Source: DATEGZ01 sp035279905 (lineage in GTDB: Bacteria > Acidobacteriota > Vicinamibacteria > Vicinamibacterales > SCN-69-37). Taken from it: a stretch of DNA of 64,000 bases. The DNA is taken from assembly GCA_035279905.1 (NCBI GenBank), contig DATEGZ010000149.1, positions 37,495-101,494 on the forward strand. Direction: 5' to 3'. Each line of letters starts with the position of its first letter. The first letter of the stretch is position 1. Positions 18,205 through 27,394 of the stretch are shown here, piece after piece. Both the position numbers and the translations under genes were made by a program. The notes beneath the pieces were generated by a model, which was not told where the DNA came from, ran no database searches, and saw nothing but the letters and a program-made list of their open reading frames with translations.

Positions 18205-19377
18205 ATGAGGACGACGCTGGTAGGTGGTGTGTGCAACCGCGCCTTGCGGGCGGGTTTGGCAACCGGCCTGGCCATGCTGGCCGGAATCGGCGCGGCCGGC
18301 TGCAACGAGAAACCCGCGCCGCCGCCTCCGCCGCCGCCCGAGGTGTACGTCGCCAACGTCGTGCAGCGCGACGTACCCGAATACCTTGACCTCGTCGGAC
18401 AGACGCAGGGCATGCAGGACGTCGACATCCGTGCCCGCGTCGAGGGCTTCCTCGAGTCCGTGAACTTCCAGGAAGGTTCCTTTGTCCGCAAAGGCGCCTT
18501 GCTCTACCAAATCGATCCGAAGCCGCTCCAGGCGAGCCTGGCGGCGGCGAAAGCCGACGTCGCAACGGCGCAGGCGCGGCTCGAGAAGGCGACCAACGAC
18601 GTCACGCGCTACACACCTCTGGTGGCCAAACAGGCCGTCAGCCAGCAGGAGCTCGACAACGCGAAGGCGGCACAGGACGCGGCCAGGTCGCAGGTCGAGG
18701 CGGCCAAAGCGGCCGTGGACAAGTCGACACTCGACCTGGGCTACACGAAGATCTACTCGCCGATTGACGGGTTGATTGGCACGACGCAGGTCAAGCCGGG
18801 CAACCTCGTCGGTCGCGGCGACGCGACACTCCTCACGACCGTGTCGCAAATCGATCCGATCATTTTTCGCGTCGGCATCACCGAAGCGGACTACCTGCGC
18901 ATCGCGAAGCGCGGGGCAGGAAGCGGTCAGGCGGCGACGGCCGCAGGCATCGACCTGACGCTGGCCGACGGCACCGCGTATCCGCAGAAGGGCAAGATCG
19001 GCCCCGTCGAGCGCGCGGTCAATGCGACGACCGGCACCCTGGGCGTGCAACTGCTGTTTCCCAATCCCGACAACGTGCTCCGCCCGGGACAGTACGGACG
19101 CGCGCGGATCCTGGTCGACAACAGGGTCGGCGCGCTGCTGGTGCCGCAACGCGCCGTGCAGGAGCTGCAGGGGCTCTACAGCGTGGCGATCGTGGGCGCG
19201 GACAACAAGGTCGCGTTCAAGAGCGTGAAGGTCGGTCCGAAGGTTGACTCGTCCTGGGTCATCGAAGAGGGCGTAAGAAACGGCGACCGCGTGATCGTCG
19301 AGGGCTTGCAGCGCGTCACTGACGGCGCCACCGTCACGCCCAAACCGGCGCCGGCCGCCGGCGGCGAGGCGAAGTAA
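18205..19377 (+). CDS. RND efflux periplasmic adaptor (MexA/AcrA family lipoprotein)
   Basis: This is the membrane-fusion subunit of a tripartite pump. The N-terminus has a lipoprotein signal ending LAGIGAAGC, so the mature protein is probably tethered to the inner membrane. A proline run follows, then the lipoyl half-motif VDIRARVEGFLESVNFQEGSFVRKGALLYQID, an alpha-hairpin coiled coil (residues about 100-165), the second lipoyl half (IYSPIDGLIGTTQVKPGNLV) and a beta-barrel domain. It is 390 aa, the usual size. The RND transporter starts 3 bp after the stop and the outer-membrane channel follows, giving a complete operon. Confidence 0.93.
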   Translation: MRTTLVGGVCNRALRAGLATGLAMLAGIGAAGCNEKPAPPPPPPPEVYVANVVQRDVPEYLDLVGQTQGMQDVDIRARVEGFLESVNFQEGSFVRKGALLYQIDPKPLQASLAAAKADVATAQARLEKATNDVTRYTPLVAKQAVSQQELDNAKAAQDAARSQVEAAKAAVDKSTLDLGYTKIYSPIDGLIGTTQVKPGNLVGRGDATLLTTVSQIDPIIFRVGITEADYLRIAKRGAGSGQAATAAGIDLTLADGTAYPQKGKIGPVERAVNATTGTLGVQLLFPNPDNVLRPGQYGRARILVDNRVGALLVPQRAVQELQGLYSVAIVGADNKVAFKSVKVGPKVDSSWVIEEGVRNGDRVIVEGLQRVTDGATVTPKPAPAAGGEAK

Positions 19378-19380
19378 GTC

Positions 19381-22300
19381 ATGGCCAAATTTTTCGTCAA
19401 CCGGCCGATCGTCGCGATGGTGATCTCGATCATCACCATCCTCCTTGGCGTCGTGGCGATGAAGGGGCTGCCGATCGCGCAGTACCCGGAAATCGTGCCG
19501 CCGATGATCCAGGTGACGACGACGTTCATCGGCGCGAGCGCGACCGACGTCGAGGCGTCGGTGGCCACGCCGCTCGAGCAGCAGATCAACGGCGTCGAAA
19601 AAGGCATCTACATGAAGTCGACCAACGCCAACGACGGCACCTTGACGCTCAAGGTCTCGTTCGAGGTCGGGTCGAACCAGGACATGGACAACGTGTTCAC
19701 GCAGAACCGCGTGTCCCAGGCCCTGCCGCTGATGCCGCAGTCGGTCAAGAACTACGGCGTCACCGTGAAGAAGGCGCTCGCGTTTCCGCTGCTCGTGATC
19801 TCGGTGAAGTCGCCGAATGGCACCTACGACAGCAACTTTCTCTCGAACTACGCCACGCTCAACATCAACGATCCGGTCGCGCGCATTCCCGGCGTCGGGC
19901 AGATCAACCTGTTCGGCGGCAGCGACTACGCGATGCGCGTGTGGTTGCGCCCGGATCGGATCGGGCGGCTCGGCATCACGATTCCCGACATCGTCAACGC
20001 GATCAACCAGCAGAACCAGCTGACGCCGGCCGGCCAGATCGGCGGTCCGCCCGCCGCGACCGGGACGGAGTACACCTACACGGTCCGGACGCAGGGCCGG
20101 CTGCTGAACCCGGACGAGTTCGGCAACATCATCCTCCGGACGAATCCCGACGGATCCGAAGTCCGGCTCAAGGACGTGGCGCGCCTCGAGCTGGGCACGA
20201 TGCTCTACAACGCGGTCGGGCGGCACGACGGCACGCCGGCGGCCGTCATCGCGGTCTTCCAGATCCCGGGCACGAACGCGGTCGCGGTCGCCGACGCCGT
20301 CAAGGCGACGCTGGCCGATCTCAAGACGCGCTTCCCGCGTGACATGGACTACCTGATCTCGCTCGACACGACGCTTCCGGTCGTCGAGGGCATCAACGAG
20401 ATCGTCCACACCCTGTTCGAAGCCGTCGTCCTCGTGATCGTCGTCGTCTTCATCTTCCTGCAGAACTGGCGCGCCACGCTGATTCCGCTGATGACTGTGC
20501 CGGTGTCGCTCATCGGCGCCTTCATCTTCTTCCCGGTGCTCGGCTTCTCGATCAACGTGCTCTCGCTGCTTGGCCTCGTGCTCGCCATCGGCATCGTCGT
20601 CGACGACGCGATCGTGGTCGTCGAGGCGGTCATGCATCACATCGAGCACGGCATGACGCCGAAGGACGCGACGATCAAGGCGATGGAGGAAGTGTCGGGC
20701 CCTGTCGTCGCCATTGGCCTCATCTTGATGGCCGTCTTCGTACCCGTGGGCTTCATGGGCGGGATCACCGGCCGCTTGTACCAGCAGTTCGCGATCACGA
20801 TCGCGATCTCCGTGATGTTCTCGGTCATCAACGCGCTGACGCTCAGTCCGGCGCTGGCCGCGCTGCTGCTCAAGCCGGCCGGCGGCAAGAAGTCATTCCT
20901 GACGCCCTTCTACAACTGGTTCAACCGGATCTTCGGTCGATCGACGGATGCCTACGTCACGTTTTCAAGCCTGCTGATCCGCAAGGCGTTCTTCAGCTTC
21001 TCGTTCATCATCGCGCTGTGTTTCGTGATCGTCTGGCTGGTCGGCCATATTCCTGGCGGGTTCGTGCCGGAAGAGGACCAGGGCTACATCATGGTCAACG
21101 CGCAGCTGCCCGATGCGGCGTCGCTCGAGCGCACGGACGCCGTCATGAAGAGAGTCGAAGCGATTCTCGAGAAGAACGAGGCCATCGAAGGCTTCAACAC
21201 GATCAGCGGCTACTCGCTCATCACCGCGGCGTACTCGTCGAACATGGGCTTCTTCTTCGTGCAGCTCAAGCCCTGGCACGAACGGCACACGGAGGAGGAG
21301 CACGCCAACGGCGTCGTCGCGGCGCTCAACCGGGCGTTCGCCCAGACGATCCCGGAGGCGGCGGTCGTCGCCTTCGGCCCGCCGGCCATTCCCGGCCTCG
21401 GGACGGGCGCGGGGTTTACGTTCGAGCTCCAGGATCGGAGCGGCGGCCCGCCGATCTACCTGGCGGAGCAGGCGCAGAAGTTCATGGAAGCGGCGCGCAA
21501 GCGGCCGGAGATCGGGCGCATCGCGACGCTCTATCGCGCGACCGTGCCGCAGGTGTTCGCGGACATCGATCGCAGCAAGGTCCTCAAGTCGGGCGTCGGG
21601 CTGAACGACGTGAACACCACGCTTGGCGCGCTGCTGGGCAGCTCGTACATCAATGACTTCAACCGGTTCGGCCGCGTCTACAAGGTGTACGTGCAGGCCG
21701 AAGCCGAGTTCCGCAAAGATCCGAAGCAGCTGGGGCTGTTCTTCGTGCGCAATCAGCAGGGCGCCATGGTGCCGCTCGATACGCTGGTGAGCACGAAGCC
21801 CGCGTCCGGACCGGAATTCACGAACCGGTTCAACCTGTTCCGTGCCGCCGAGCTCACCGGCGTTCCCGCGGAAGGCTTTTCCTCGGCCGCCGCACTCGAT
21901 GCGCTGGAGCAGACCGCGAAGGAGGTGCTGCCGGCGGACATGAGCTTCGACTGGGCGGACATGTCGTATCAGGAGCGCAAGGCCCCGGGCGTGGCGGTCG
22001 TGTTCGCGCTGGCGGTGTTCCTGGTGTTCCTGATTCTGGCTGCGCAGTACGAGAGCTGGGGCTTGCCATTCAGCGTGCTCTTGGGCACGCCGTTCGCGGC
22101 GATCGGCGCGTACTTCGGCCTGTGGCTGCTCAGGCACTGGTCGCCGAGCTACGTCAACAACGTGTTCGCGCAGATCGGTTTGATCATGCTGATCGGCCTT
22201 GCCGCGAAAAACGCGATCCTGATCGTCGAGTTCGCGAAGGTCGAGCACGAGAAAGGCAAGGCGCTCGTCGATGCCGCGTTGCTGGCCGCGAAGCTGCGGC

Positions 22301-22560
22301 TCCGGCCCATCCTGATGACCGCCTTCGCCTTCATTCTCGGCGTCGTCCCGCTGCTCACGGCGACTGGCGCCGGCGCCGAGGCGCGCAAGGTGATGGGCGC
22401 CGCGGTCTTCTTCGGGATGCTCATCGCGACGATCCTCGGCGTGTGCCTTGTGCCGATGCTCTACGTTGTCGTCGAGCGCCTGCTTGGCAAGCGCACACCC
22501 GCGGGCGGACCCGCGCCGGTGGCGGCGCCGGCGGCGGGCGCGGGGCATGGAGGCCACTGA
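19381..22560 (+). CDS. RND multidrug efflux transporter, HAE1 family (MexB/AcrB-like)
   Basis: The 1059-aa inner-membrane proton antiporter starts with the classic MAKFFVNRPIVAMVISIITI. Twelve spans are arranged 1+5 and 1+5 around two large periplasmic loops. The proton-relay aspartates are in AIGIVVDDAIVVVE, and the second-half relay lysine is in LAAKNAILIVEFAK. GxxxD-type repeats and the docking regions are intact, and the length equals AcrB. It probably exports hydrophobic drugs or solvents, but the substrate range cannot be read from the sequence. The stop codon lies inside the start of the outer-membrane channel gene (14-bp overlap). Confidence 0.95.
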   Translation: MAKFFVNRPIVAMVISIITILLGVVAMKGLPIAQYPEIVPPMIQVTTTFIGASATDVEASVATPLEQQINGVEKGIYMKSTNANDGTLTLKVSFEVGSNQDMDNVFTQNRVSQALPLMPQSVKNYGVTVKKALAFPLLVISVKSPNGTYDSNFLSNYATLNINDPVARIPGVGQINLFGGSDYAMRVWLRPDRIGRLGITIPDIVNAINQQNQLTPAGQIGGPPAATGTEYTYTVRTQGRLLNPDEFGNIILRTNPDGSEVRLKDVARLELGTMLYNAVGRHDGTPAAVIAVFQIPGTNAVAVADAVKATLADLKTRFPRDMDYLISLDTTLPVVEGINEIVHTLFEAVVLVIVVVFIFLQNWRATLIPLMTVPVSLIGAFIFFPVLGFSINVLSLLGLVLAIGIVVDDAIVVVEAVMHHIEHGMTPKDATIKAMEEVSGPVVAIGLILMAVFVPVGFMGGITGRLYQQFAITIAISVMFSVINALTLSPALAALLLKPAGGKKSFLTPFYNWFNRIFGRSTDAYVTFSSLLIRKAFFSFSFIIALCFVIVWLVGHIPGGFVPEEDQGYIMVNAQLPDAASLERTDAVMKRVEAILEKNEAIEGFNTISGYSLITAAYSSNMGFFFVQLKPWHERHTEEEHANGVVAALNRAFAQTIPEAAVVAFGPPAIPGLGTGAGFTFELQDRSGGPPIYLAEQAQKFMEAARKRPEIGRIATLYRATVPQVFADIDRSKVLKSGVGLNDVNTTLGALLGSSYINDFNRFGRVYKVYVQAEAEFRKDPKQLGLFFVRNQQGAMVPLDTLVSTKPASGPEFTNRFNLFRAAELTGVPAEGFSSAAALDALEQTAKEVLPADMSFDWADMSYQERKAPGVAVVFALAVFLVFLILAAQYESWGLPFSVLLGTPFAAIGAYFGLWLLRHWSPSYVNNVFAQIGLIMLIGLAAKNAILIVEFAKVEHEKGKALVDAALLAAKLRLRPILMTAFAFILGVVPLLTATGAGAEARKVMGAAVFFGMLIATILGVCLVPMLYVVVERLLGKRTPAGGPAPVAAPAAGAGHGGH

Positions 22561-23980
22561 GGTGACCCGCTCCCCGTCGTTCCCGAGAATCGTCGCGACC
22601 GCAGTCGCGTCTGCCGTGCTTGCCGGCTGCAACCTGGGCCCGGCGTATCAGCGTCCGCAGATGCCGGCGCCTGCGCAGTACCGGTTCGTGGACGGACCGG
22701 CCCAGGCCGAGTCGATGGCCGACATGAAGTGGTGGCAGGTCTTCGACGACCCCGCGCTTCAGTCACTGATTCGTGAGGCCATCGCGAACAACCTCGACTT
22801 GAGAGTCGCGGCGGCGCGCGTGGAAGAAGCGCGGGCGCGCGCAGGAATCGCGAAGTCGTTCCTCTATCCGCAGGTCGACGGCGTGGCGGGCTACAGCATT
22901 CGCCAGGCCACCAACGCGCCGGTCACCGAGGACGATCCGAACGGCGACACGACGCATCAGAGCGGCACCTACGGCTTCAGGTTGTCGTGGGAGCTGGACC
23001 TTTTTGGCCGCATCCGCAAGGAGCGAGACGCGGCGCTGGCGATCGTCCTGGCGACCGAGCAAGGCCGGCGCGGGGTGATGGTGACGCTTGTCGCCGACAC
23101 CGCGACCAACTACTTTCTGCTGCGCGAGCTGGACACGCAGCTGCAGGTGTCGCGCGACACGCTCGGGCTCAACGACCAGACGGTCGCATACTTCCGCAAC
23201 CGGCTCGAAGGCGGCGTGTCCAATCGCCTCGAGCTGGATCAGGCGATTGCCAATCGGTCCCAGACCGCTGCGGCGATTCCGGACCTCGAACGGCAGATCG
23301 GCATCGTCGAGAACGCGATCGACATGTTGCTCGGGCGTCTTCCGGGACCGATCACGCGTCCGTCGGCCGGACCGATGGAAGAGCTGCCGCCCTCGATTCC
23401 TCCAGGGATGCCCGCGTCGTTGCTCGAGCGGCGGCCGGACGTGCTTCAGGCCGAGCAGTTGCTCGTCGCGGCCAACGCGGACGTCGGCGCCGCCAAGGCG
23501 CTGTTCTATCCGCAGATCAGCCTGACCGGCTTTCTCGGCGGCATCAGCGGCGATCTGACGTCATTTCTCGGCGGGTCCGGCGGCGTGTGGTCGCTCGCGA
23601 CCGGACTCCTGCAACCGATTTACAACGGCGGACGTATCAAGAGCAATTACGAAGCGATGCAGGCGCGCTACACCGCAGCCGTCGCCGAGTACCAGAAGGC
23701 GGCGCTCAACGGCTATCGCGAGACCGCGAACGCGTTGATCACGATCCAGAAGCTGGCGCAGATGCGCGTCGAGATTCAATCCGGTGTCACGGTGCTCCAG
23801 GACGCCTCGGATCTTTCCCGCGCGCGCTACGACTCCGGACTGGCCAACTACCTCGAGATCATTCTGGCGGACCAGTCGCTCTTCCGGCAGCAGCTGCTGC
23901 TGGCGCAGACGCGCGGAGCGGAGCTCAGAGCGCGCGCTGAACTGTACCGGACACTCGGAGGGGGATGGCAGGAGCAATAA
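22547..23980 (+). CDS. RND outer-membrane channel lipoprotein (OprM/NodT family)
   Basis: The 477-aa product completes the pump. The signal peptide ends in the lipobox AVLAGC. The mature start, NLGPAYQRP, is characteristic of OprM-like channels. Two homologous halves follow, each with long helices (residues about 70-220 and 280-460), including WELDLFGRIRKERDAA and the conserved RPDVLQAEQLL. The ATG at 22547 overlaps the transporter gene by 14 bp and gives a clean lipoprotein signal; the longer in-frame extension only reads the transporter's 3' end. Confidence 0.93.
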   Translation: MEATEVTRSPSFPRIVATAVASAVLAGCNLGPAYQRPQMPAPAQYRFVDGPAQAESMADMKWWQVFDDPALQSLIREAIANNLDLRVAAARVEEARARAGIAKSFLYPQVDGVAGYSIRQATNAPVTEDDPNGDTTHQSGTYGFRLSWELDLFGRIRKERDAALAIVLATEQGRRGVMVTLVADTATNYFLLRELDTQLQVSRDTLGLNDQTVAYFRNRLEGGVSNRLELDQAIANRSQTAAAIPDLERQIGIVENAIDMLLGRLPGPITRPSAGPMEELPPSIPPGMPASLLERRPDVLQAEQLLVAANADVGAAKALFYPQISLTGFLGGISGDLTSFLGGSGGVWSLATGLLQPIYNGGRIKSNYEAMQARYTAAVAEYQKAALNGYRETANALITIQKLAQMRVEIQSGVTVLQDASDLSRARYDSGLANYLEIILADQSLFRQQLLLAQTRGAELRARAELYRTLGGGWQEQ

Positions 23981-24053
23981 GGTTGGTGATCCAAGGAACG
24001 GTCGCTCAACGCGGCCGTTGTTGCTAGTATCTTTGGCTGGGGAGACAACTCGT

Positions 24054-24725
24054 ATGTTGAAGAGAGCATTGGTTTGTGCCGCGTTGCTCGTGCTGGTGGC
24101 TGCACCCGCGCTTGCTCAGGCGCGCGGGGAAGTAACGGCGACGGTTGGGTGGACGTTCAGTGACGGTGTGTCGTTTTCGAACGCCATCCCCGTCAATGGC
24201 TCGACCTACAATCGTGCTGATCCAAAGGACAGTGTGAGCTTCGGGTTCGGTGGCGGCTTCTACGTGAACCATCAGGTCGAGCTCGAGTTCATGTGGAATC
24301 GTCAGCCGACGAAGCTGGAAGTGCGCGGCAATGGCCCGTTGTTCTCGGGCGACATGAACGTTGACACCTACCACGGCAACGTCGTCTTCCATGCGGGTGA
24401 AGAGGACGCCAAGGTGCGCCCGTACTTCTACTTCGGTCTCGGCGCCACGAACTACGGCGATGCGACCTTCCCGACGAAGACCATTCCCGGCGTCACGAAG
24501 TTCTCGTGGGCGCTCGGCGCGGGCGTCAAGGTCTTCCCGTCGCCGCACGTCGGGGTCCGCGCTGGCGTGCGTTGGGTGCCGACCTACATCAAGACGGATG
24601 GATACGGCTGGTGGTGCGACCCGTTCTGGGGATGCGTGCCGGTCGGCAACACGCAGTATTCCAATCAGTTCGAGCTTGGCGGCGGCATCGTGTTCAGATT
24701 CGAGCCCGAGCCGCTCGAGCAGTAA
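24054..24725 (+). CDS. Outer-membrane beta-barrel protein, ~223 aa
   Basis: A signal peptide (ALVCAALLVLVAAPALAQA) is followed by a small barrel: EVTATVGWTFSDGVSF, VSFGFGGGFYVNHQVELEF, VRPYFYFGLGATNY, WALGAGVKVF and a terminal strand ending GGGIVFRFEPEPLEQ. The CDPFWGC pair of cysteines near residue 195 may form a disulfide in a loop. GGGGAGA lies 9 nt before the ATG. A TAGTAT box lies at 24025-24030. The gene stands alone after the RND operon and before a strong terminator. No specific role can be assigned. Confidence 0.8.
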   Translation: MLKRALVCAALLVLVAAPALAQARGEVTATVGWTFSDGVSFSNAIPVNGSTYNRADPKDSVSFGFGGGFYVNHQVELEFMWNRQPTKLEVRGNGPLFSGDMNVDTYHGNVVFHAGEEDAKVRPYFYFGLGATNYGDATFPTKTIPGVTKFSWALGAGVKVFPSPHVGVRAGVRWVPTYIKTDGYGWWCDPFWGCVPVGNTQYSNQFELGGGIVFRFEPEPLEQ

Positions 24726-24748
24726 GCCGCGGAAGACGCGACCAGTCC

Positions 24749-24786
24749 GGGACGCGGGCAGCCCTTGCCCGCGTCCCTCTTTTTTT
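24749..24786 (+). terminator. Intrinsic terminator after the barrel gene
   Basis: Perfect 12-bp arms (GGGACGCGGGCA at 24749-24760, TGCCCGCGTCCC at 24766-24777) enclose a 5-nt loop and are followed by TCTTTTTTT. It lies between convergent genes. Confidence 0.93.
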
Positions 24787-24795
24787 GCGAACCCG

Positions 24796-26076
24796 CTAAG
24801 CGTTCGGCCCCCGGCCGATCCCGAGCCCCTGTCGATCCACCACCGACGCATCGCGCCGCTCGTCGGCGTTGGTGAAGGACTGCGCGATGGATTCGTCCAG
24901 GCGGCGCTCCCACCGGCGCAGCGCCGGCTGCCGATCGGCGGGCACGACGAGGCTCAGCGACGCGATCAGCGCGCGCATGCGCCGCATCACCTGCACGCTC
25001 TGCGCGCCGTACATCCGGATTTCGTCGAAGGACAGGCGCAGGTAGTCGCTCCACTCGGGGAAGGGGACGATCACGCGCACGCGGCCGCTCGCGTCCGCGA
25101 ACGCGCCGATGTCGAGGCGCCGGTTGCCGAGATGGGTGAGCAGGTCCTCGATTTGATCGAGCGCTTGTACCGCGGTCGTCGGATCGTTGATCGCCGGTGA
25201 GAGCGCGCGAATCGCGATGTCGACGAGCAGCCGGATGGCGTACTTCGGATCCTGTTCGAACGTCCGATCGTCGCCGACCACGATCGCGCCTTTGATAACG
25301 CTGGCGTCGAGCGGCCGGAGGCTCGTGATCCGCACGAGGGGCGTGCGTTCGACGAGCGTGTCGCCCACGGCGGCGAGGACCTCGATCACGCCGTCGGCAG
25401 CCACGGCGGCGGCGATGAGGGCCTCCACGCGGACGGCCTGGATCACCTGCGGGCGGCCGACGTGCGCGACGGTGCTCACAACCGCGCCAGCGGGCGGCGC
25501 CGCCGCGGCCGCTTGAGGCGCCGGCGCGTCGGCCGGCGGATACAGATCGGCAATGGCCTCGCGGCCCTGGTTGCCCGTGAAGATCAGCATGCGGTTGACC
25601 TGCAACCGCCCGATGCGCTCGATCAGCGCGACGAAGGCGCCCATGCTGGCGAGGAGCAGCCCGAAGACCATGTACTCGCTCACGAGCGGCACGCGCCCCG
25701 ATCCGTCGCGATCGATCCACGCGATCATCAGCAGCGCGTAGAGGAACGTCGCGCTGAACAAGCCCATCGAATGGGTCAGCACCGGGTCGCGTGCGATCCA
25801 CAGCACGAGCCTGGGCGAGTAGGCGGTGGCGCTGAACTGGACCATGACGAACGCGAGCGAGAAGACGATCGCCGTGAGCGAGATCATCCCCGAGGCGACC
25901 GCGGAAGAGATCGTGATCGCCGATGAGGGGGCCATCGAGGAGACGAGATCAGGGAAGAAATGATGCTCCAGCCGCGGAAACACCAATCCGGCGGCGATGG
26001 CCGCGGCCATGTAGGCCATCGGCACGCTCCACCCGATCTGCAACCGGCGTCCAAGGAGCTGGGGGAGCGGCGCCAT
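24796..26076 (-). CDS. DUF2254 family membrane protein
   Basis: The 426-aa protein has four hydrophobic spans in its first half: SVPMAYMAAAIAAGLVF, AITISSAVASGMISLTAIVFS, MGLFSATFLYALLMIAW and YMVFGLLLASMGAFVALIE. The segment FSLAFVMVQFSATAYSPRL is typical of the DUF2254 predicted membrane family. The second half is soluble and ends in an Arg-rich helix. Biochemical function is unknown for the family. It starts 1 bp after the stop of the alginate-export-like barrel gene and so belongs to the same minus-strand unit as that gene and the DASS transporter. Confidence 0.8.
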   Translation of the reverse strand: MAPLPQLLGRRLQIGWSVPMAYMAAAIAAGLVFPRLEHHFFPDLVSSMAPSSAITISSAVASGMISLTAIVFSLAFVMVQFSATAYSPRLVLWIARDPVLTHSMGLFSATFLYALLMIAWIDRDGSGRVPLVSEYMVFGLLLASMGAFVALIERIGRLQVNRMLIFTGNQGREAIADLYPPADAPAPQAAAAAPPAGAVVSTVAHVGRPQVIQAVRVEALIAAAVAADGVIEVLAAVGDTLVERTPLVRITSLRPLDASVIKGAIVVGDDRTFEQDPKYAIRLLVDIAIRALSPAINDPTTAVQALDQIEDLLTHLGNRRLDIGAFADASGRVRVIVPFPEWSDYLRLSFDEIRMYGAQSVQVMRRMRALIASLSLVVPADRQPALRRWERRLDESIAQSFTNADERRDASVVDRQGLGIGRGPNA

Positions 26077-26077
26077 A

Positions 26078-27394
26078 TCAGAAGCTGTACGCCATGTAGA
26101 CCATCCCGTACGTGAAGTTCTTCGTCCGGCCGGTCAACTGTTCGATGGCTTTGCCCGGCGAGTTGAACGCGAGCACGAAGCTCACGACGAAGTTGTTGTT
26201 GATGTTCCAGTCGACGTAGCCGTCGGTTTCGATCGCCGCATGCTTGTCGGTGACGTTGCCGCCGAACGACGGCGGATGATCCAGCAGGAAGTTGTAGACG
26301 ATGACGCCGGCGTCGATCGAGTCCGTGGGATCGAGGTTCAGGCGCACCATGTGGGACCGCAGGTTGGAGTTGCTGAGAACGTATTCGCCGGCGATTTCGC
26401 CCTGCCACCAGACTCCCCAGTCGGCGAACCCCGTGAACAGCGGGTCGAACGCCTCGTTCTTCGGCGTCGCGGGATTGTCGCCCTGGAAGAACGCGTAGCG
26501 ATACGACAACTTTGGCGTCCACCGGACGCGGCTCAGGAGATAGCCGCCCTGCGCCGTCCACGCGTGCGCGTCGATGAGCTCGCCGTTGCGCTCCGAGGCG
26601 TACTCGAACGCGAGTGACACGTCGGAGTATCTCGGCAGCGCGGCCGCGTGCGCGCGGACGTTGAACACGTTCATGCCGTCGCGGTGCGGCAGCACCGCCG
26701 GGTCCGCCCACGTCCGAACGTAGGTGGCGCCGAGCGTGTTCGAGTCGCGGGTGAATTCGTAGTTGACGCCCGCGAGCTTGCTCCCGGTCTCGTTCTCCGG
26801 CAGCTCATCGCGATCGAGATAGAAGCCTTCGATCTTGTGCGGACCCGGGGCGACGTGGCCGACCACGGCGAACGCAAACGCCTTGCGAGCGTTGGTCCAG
26901 TAGCCGCCGCGGCTGCCGCCTTCCGCCGACCCATCCCAGATCAGCATGCCGGTGCCGAGTTGGTACGGCAGGCGGCCCACCGAGATGCCGATCGGGTGCT
27001 CGTCGGGGTTCTCGGCGCCGGCGTTCGATCGCCAGCCGATCGCGAGATCGTCGACGCCGAACGACGAGACATCTTCGCCGGCCACGATGGGCGCCGATCC
27101 GTACGTGCGCTCGCCGACCGCGCTCAGCTTGCCGTAGATTTCGCTCGATTTCAGCTTGAACGTGCCCGAGAGCGCCGGTTTGACGAAGCCTTCGAACCAC
27201 TGGTCGCTCAGGTTGCTCGGCACGTTCGGGTTCTTGGGATTGCGATAGAGCGAGTTGCCGAACCCGAACGAGCCCCATCCCGCGTCGAGGTTGAACGTCC
27301 AATCGATCTTCGCGGGCAGGCCGGTGGGACGCGATTCGCCCTGCGCGTCCTGCGCGAGCAGCATCGCGAGGGCCAGAGCGATCGGGGCAATCAT
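26078..27394 (-). CDS. Outer-membrane protein with alginate-export-like barrel
   Basis: The 438-aa product starts with a short signal (MIAPIALALAMLLAQDAQG). The rest is a barrel: IDWTFNLDAGWGSFGFGNS, GFVKPALSGTFKLKSSEIYG, ISVGRLPYQLGTGMLIWDG, TPKLSYRYAFFQGD and the final FTYGMVYMAYSF. The organisation resembles the alginate export domain of AlgE-type barrels, here probably a general solute channel. The ATG at 27394 overlaps the stop of the DASS gene as ATGA. Its place directly after a carboxylate transporter suggests it may be the matching outer-membrane pore, which is inference. Confidence 0.75.
   Translation of the reverse strand: MIAPIALALAMLLAQDAQGESRPTGLPAKIDWTFNLDAGWGSFGFGNSLYRNPKNPNVPSNLSDQWFEGFVKPALSGTFKLKSSEIYGKLSAVGERTYGSAPIVAGEDVSSFGVDDLAIGWRSNAGAENPDEHPIGISVGRLPYQLGTGMLIWDGSAEGGSRGGYWTNARKAFAFAVVGHVAPGPHKIEGFYLDRDELPENETGSKLAGVNYEFTRDSNTLGATYVRTWADPAVLPHRDGMNVFNVRAHAAALPRYSDVSLAFEYASERNGELIDAHAWTAQGGYLLSRVRWTPKLSYRYAFFQGDNPATPKNEAFDPLFTGFADWGVWWQGEIAGEYVLSNSNLRSHMVRLNLDPTDSIDAGVIVYNFLLDHPPSFGGNVTDKHAAIETDGYVDWNINNNFVVSFVLAFNSPGKAIEQLTGRTKNFTYGMVYMAYSF

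Noticed and set aside
18070..20649. 859-codon open frame on the minus strand opposite the RND adaptor and transporter
   Set aside because: It is antisense to two clearly recognised pump genes, is rich in Arg, Asp and His, has no domain, and is a typical high-GC shadow frame.
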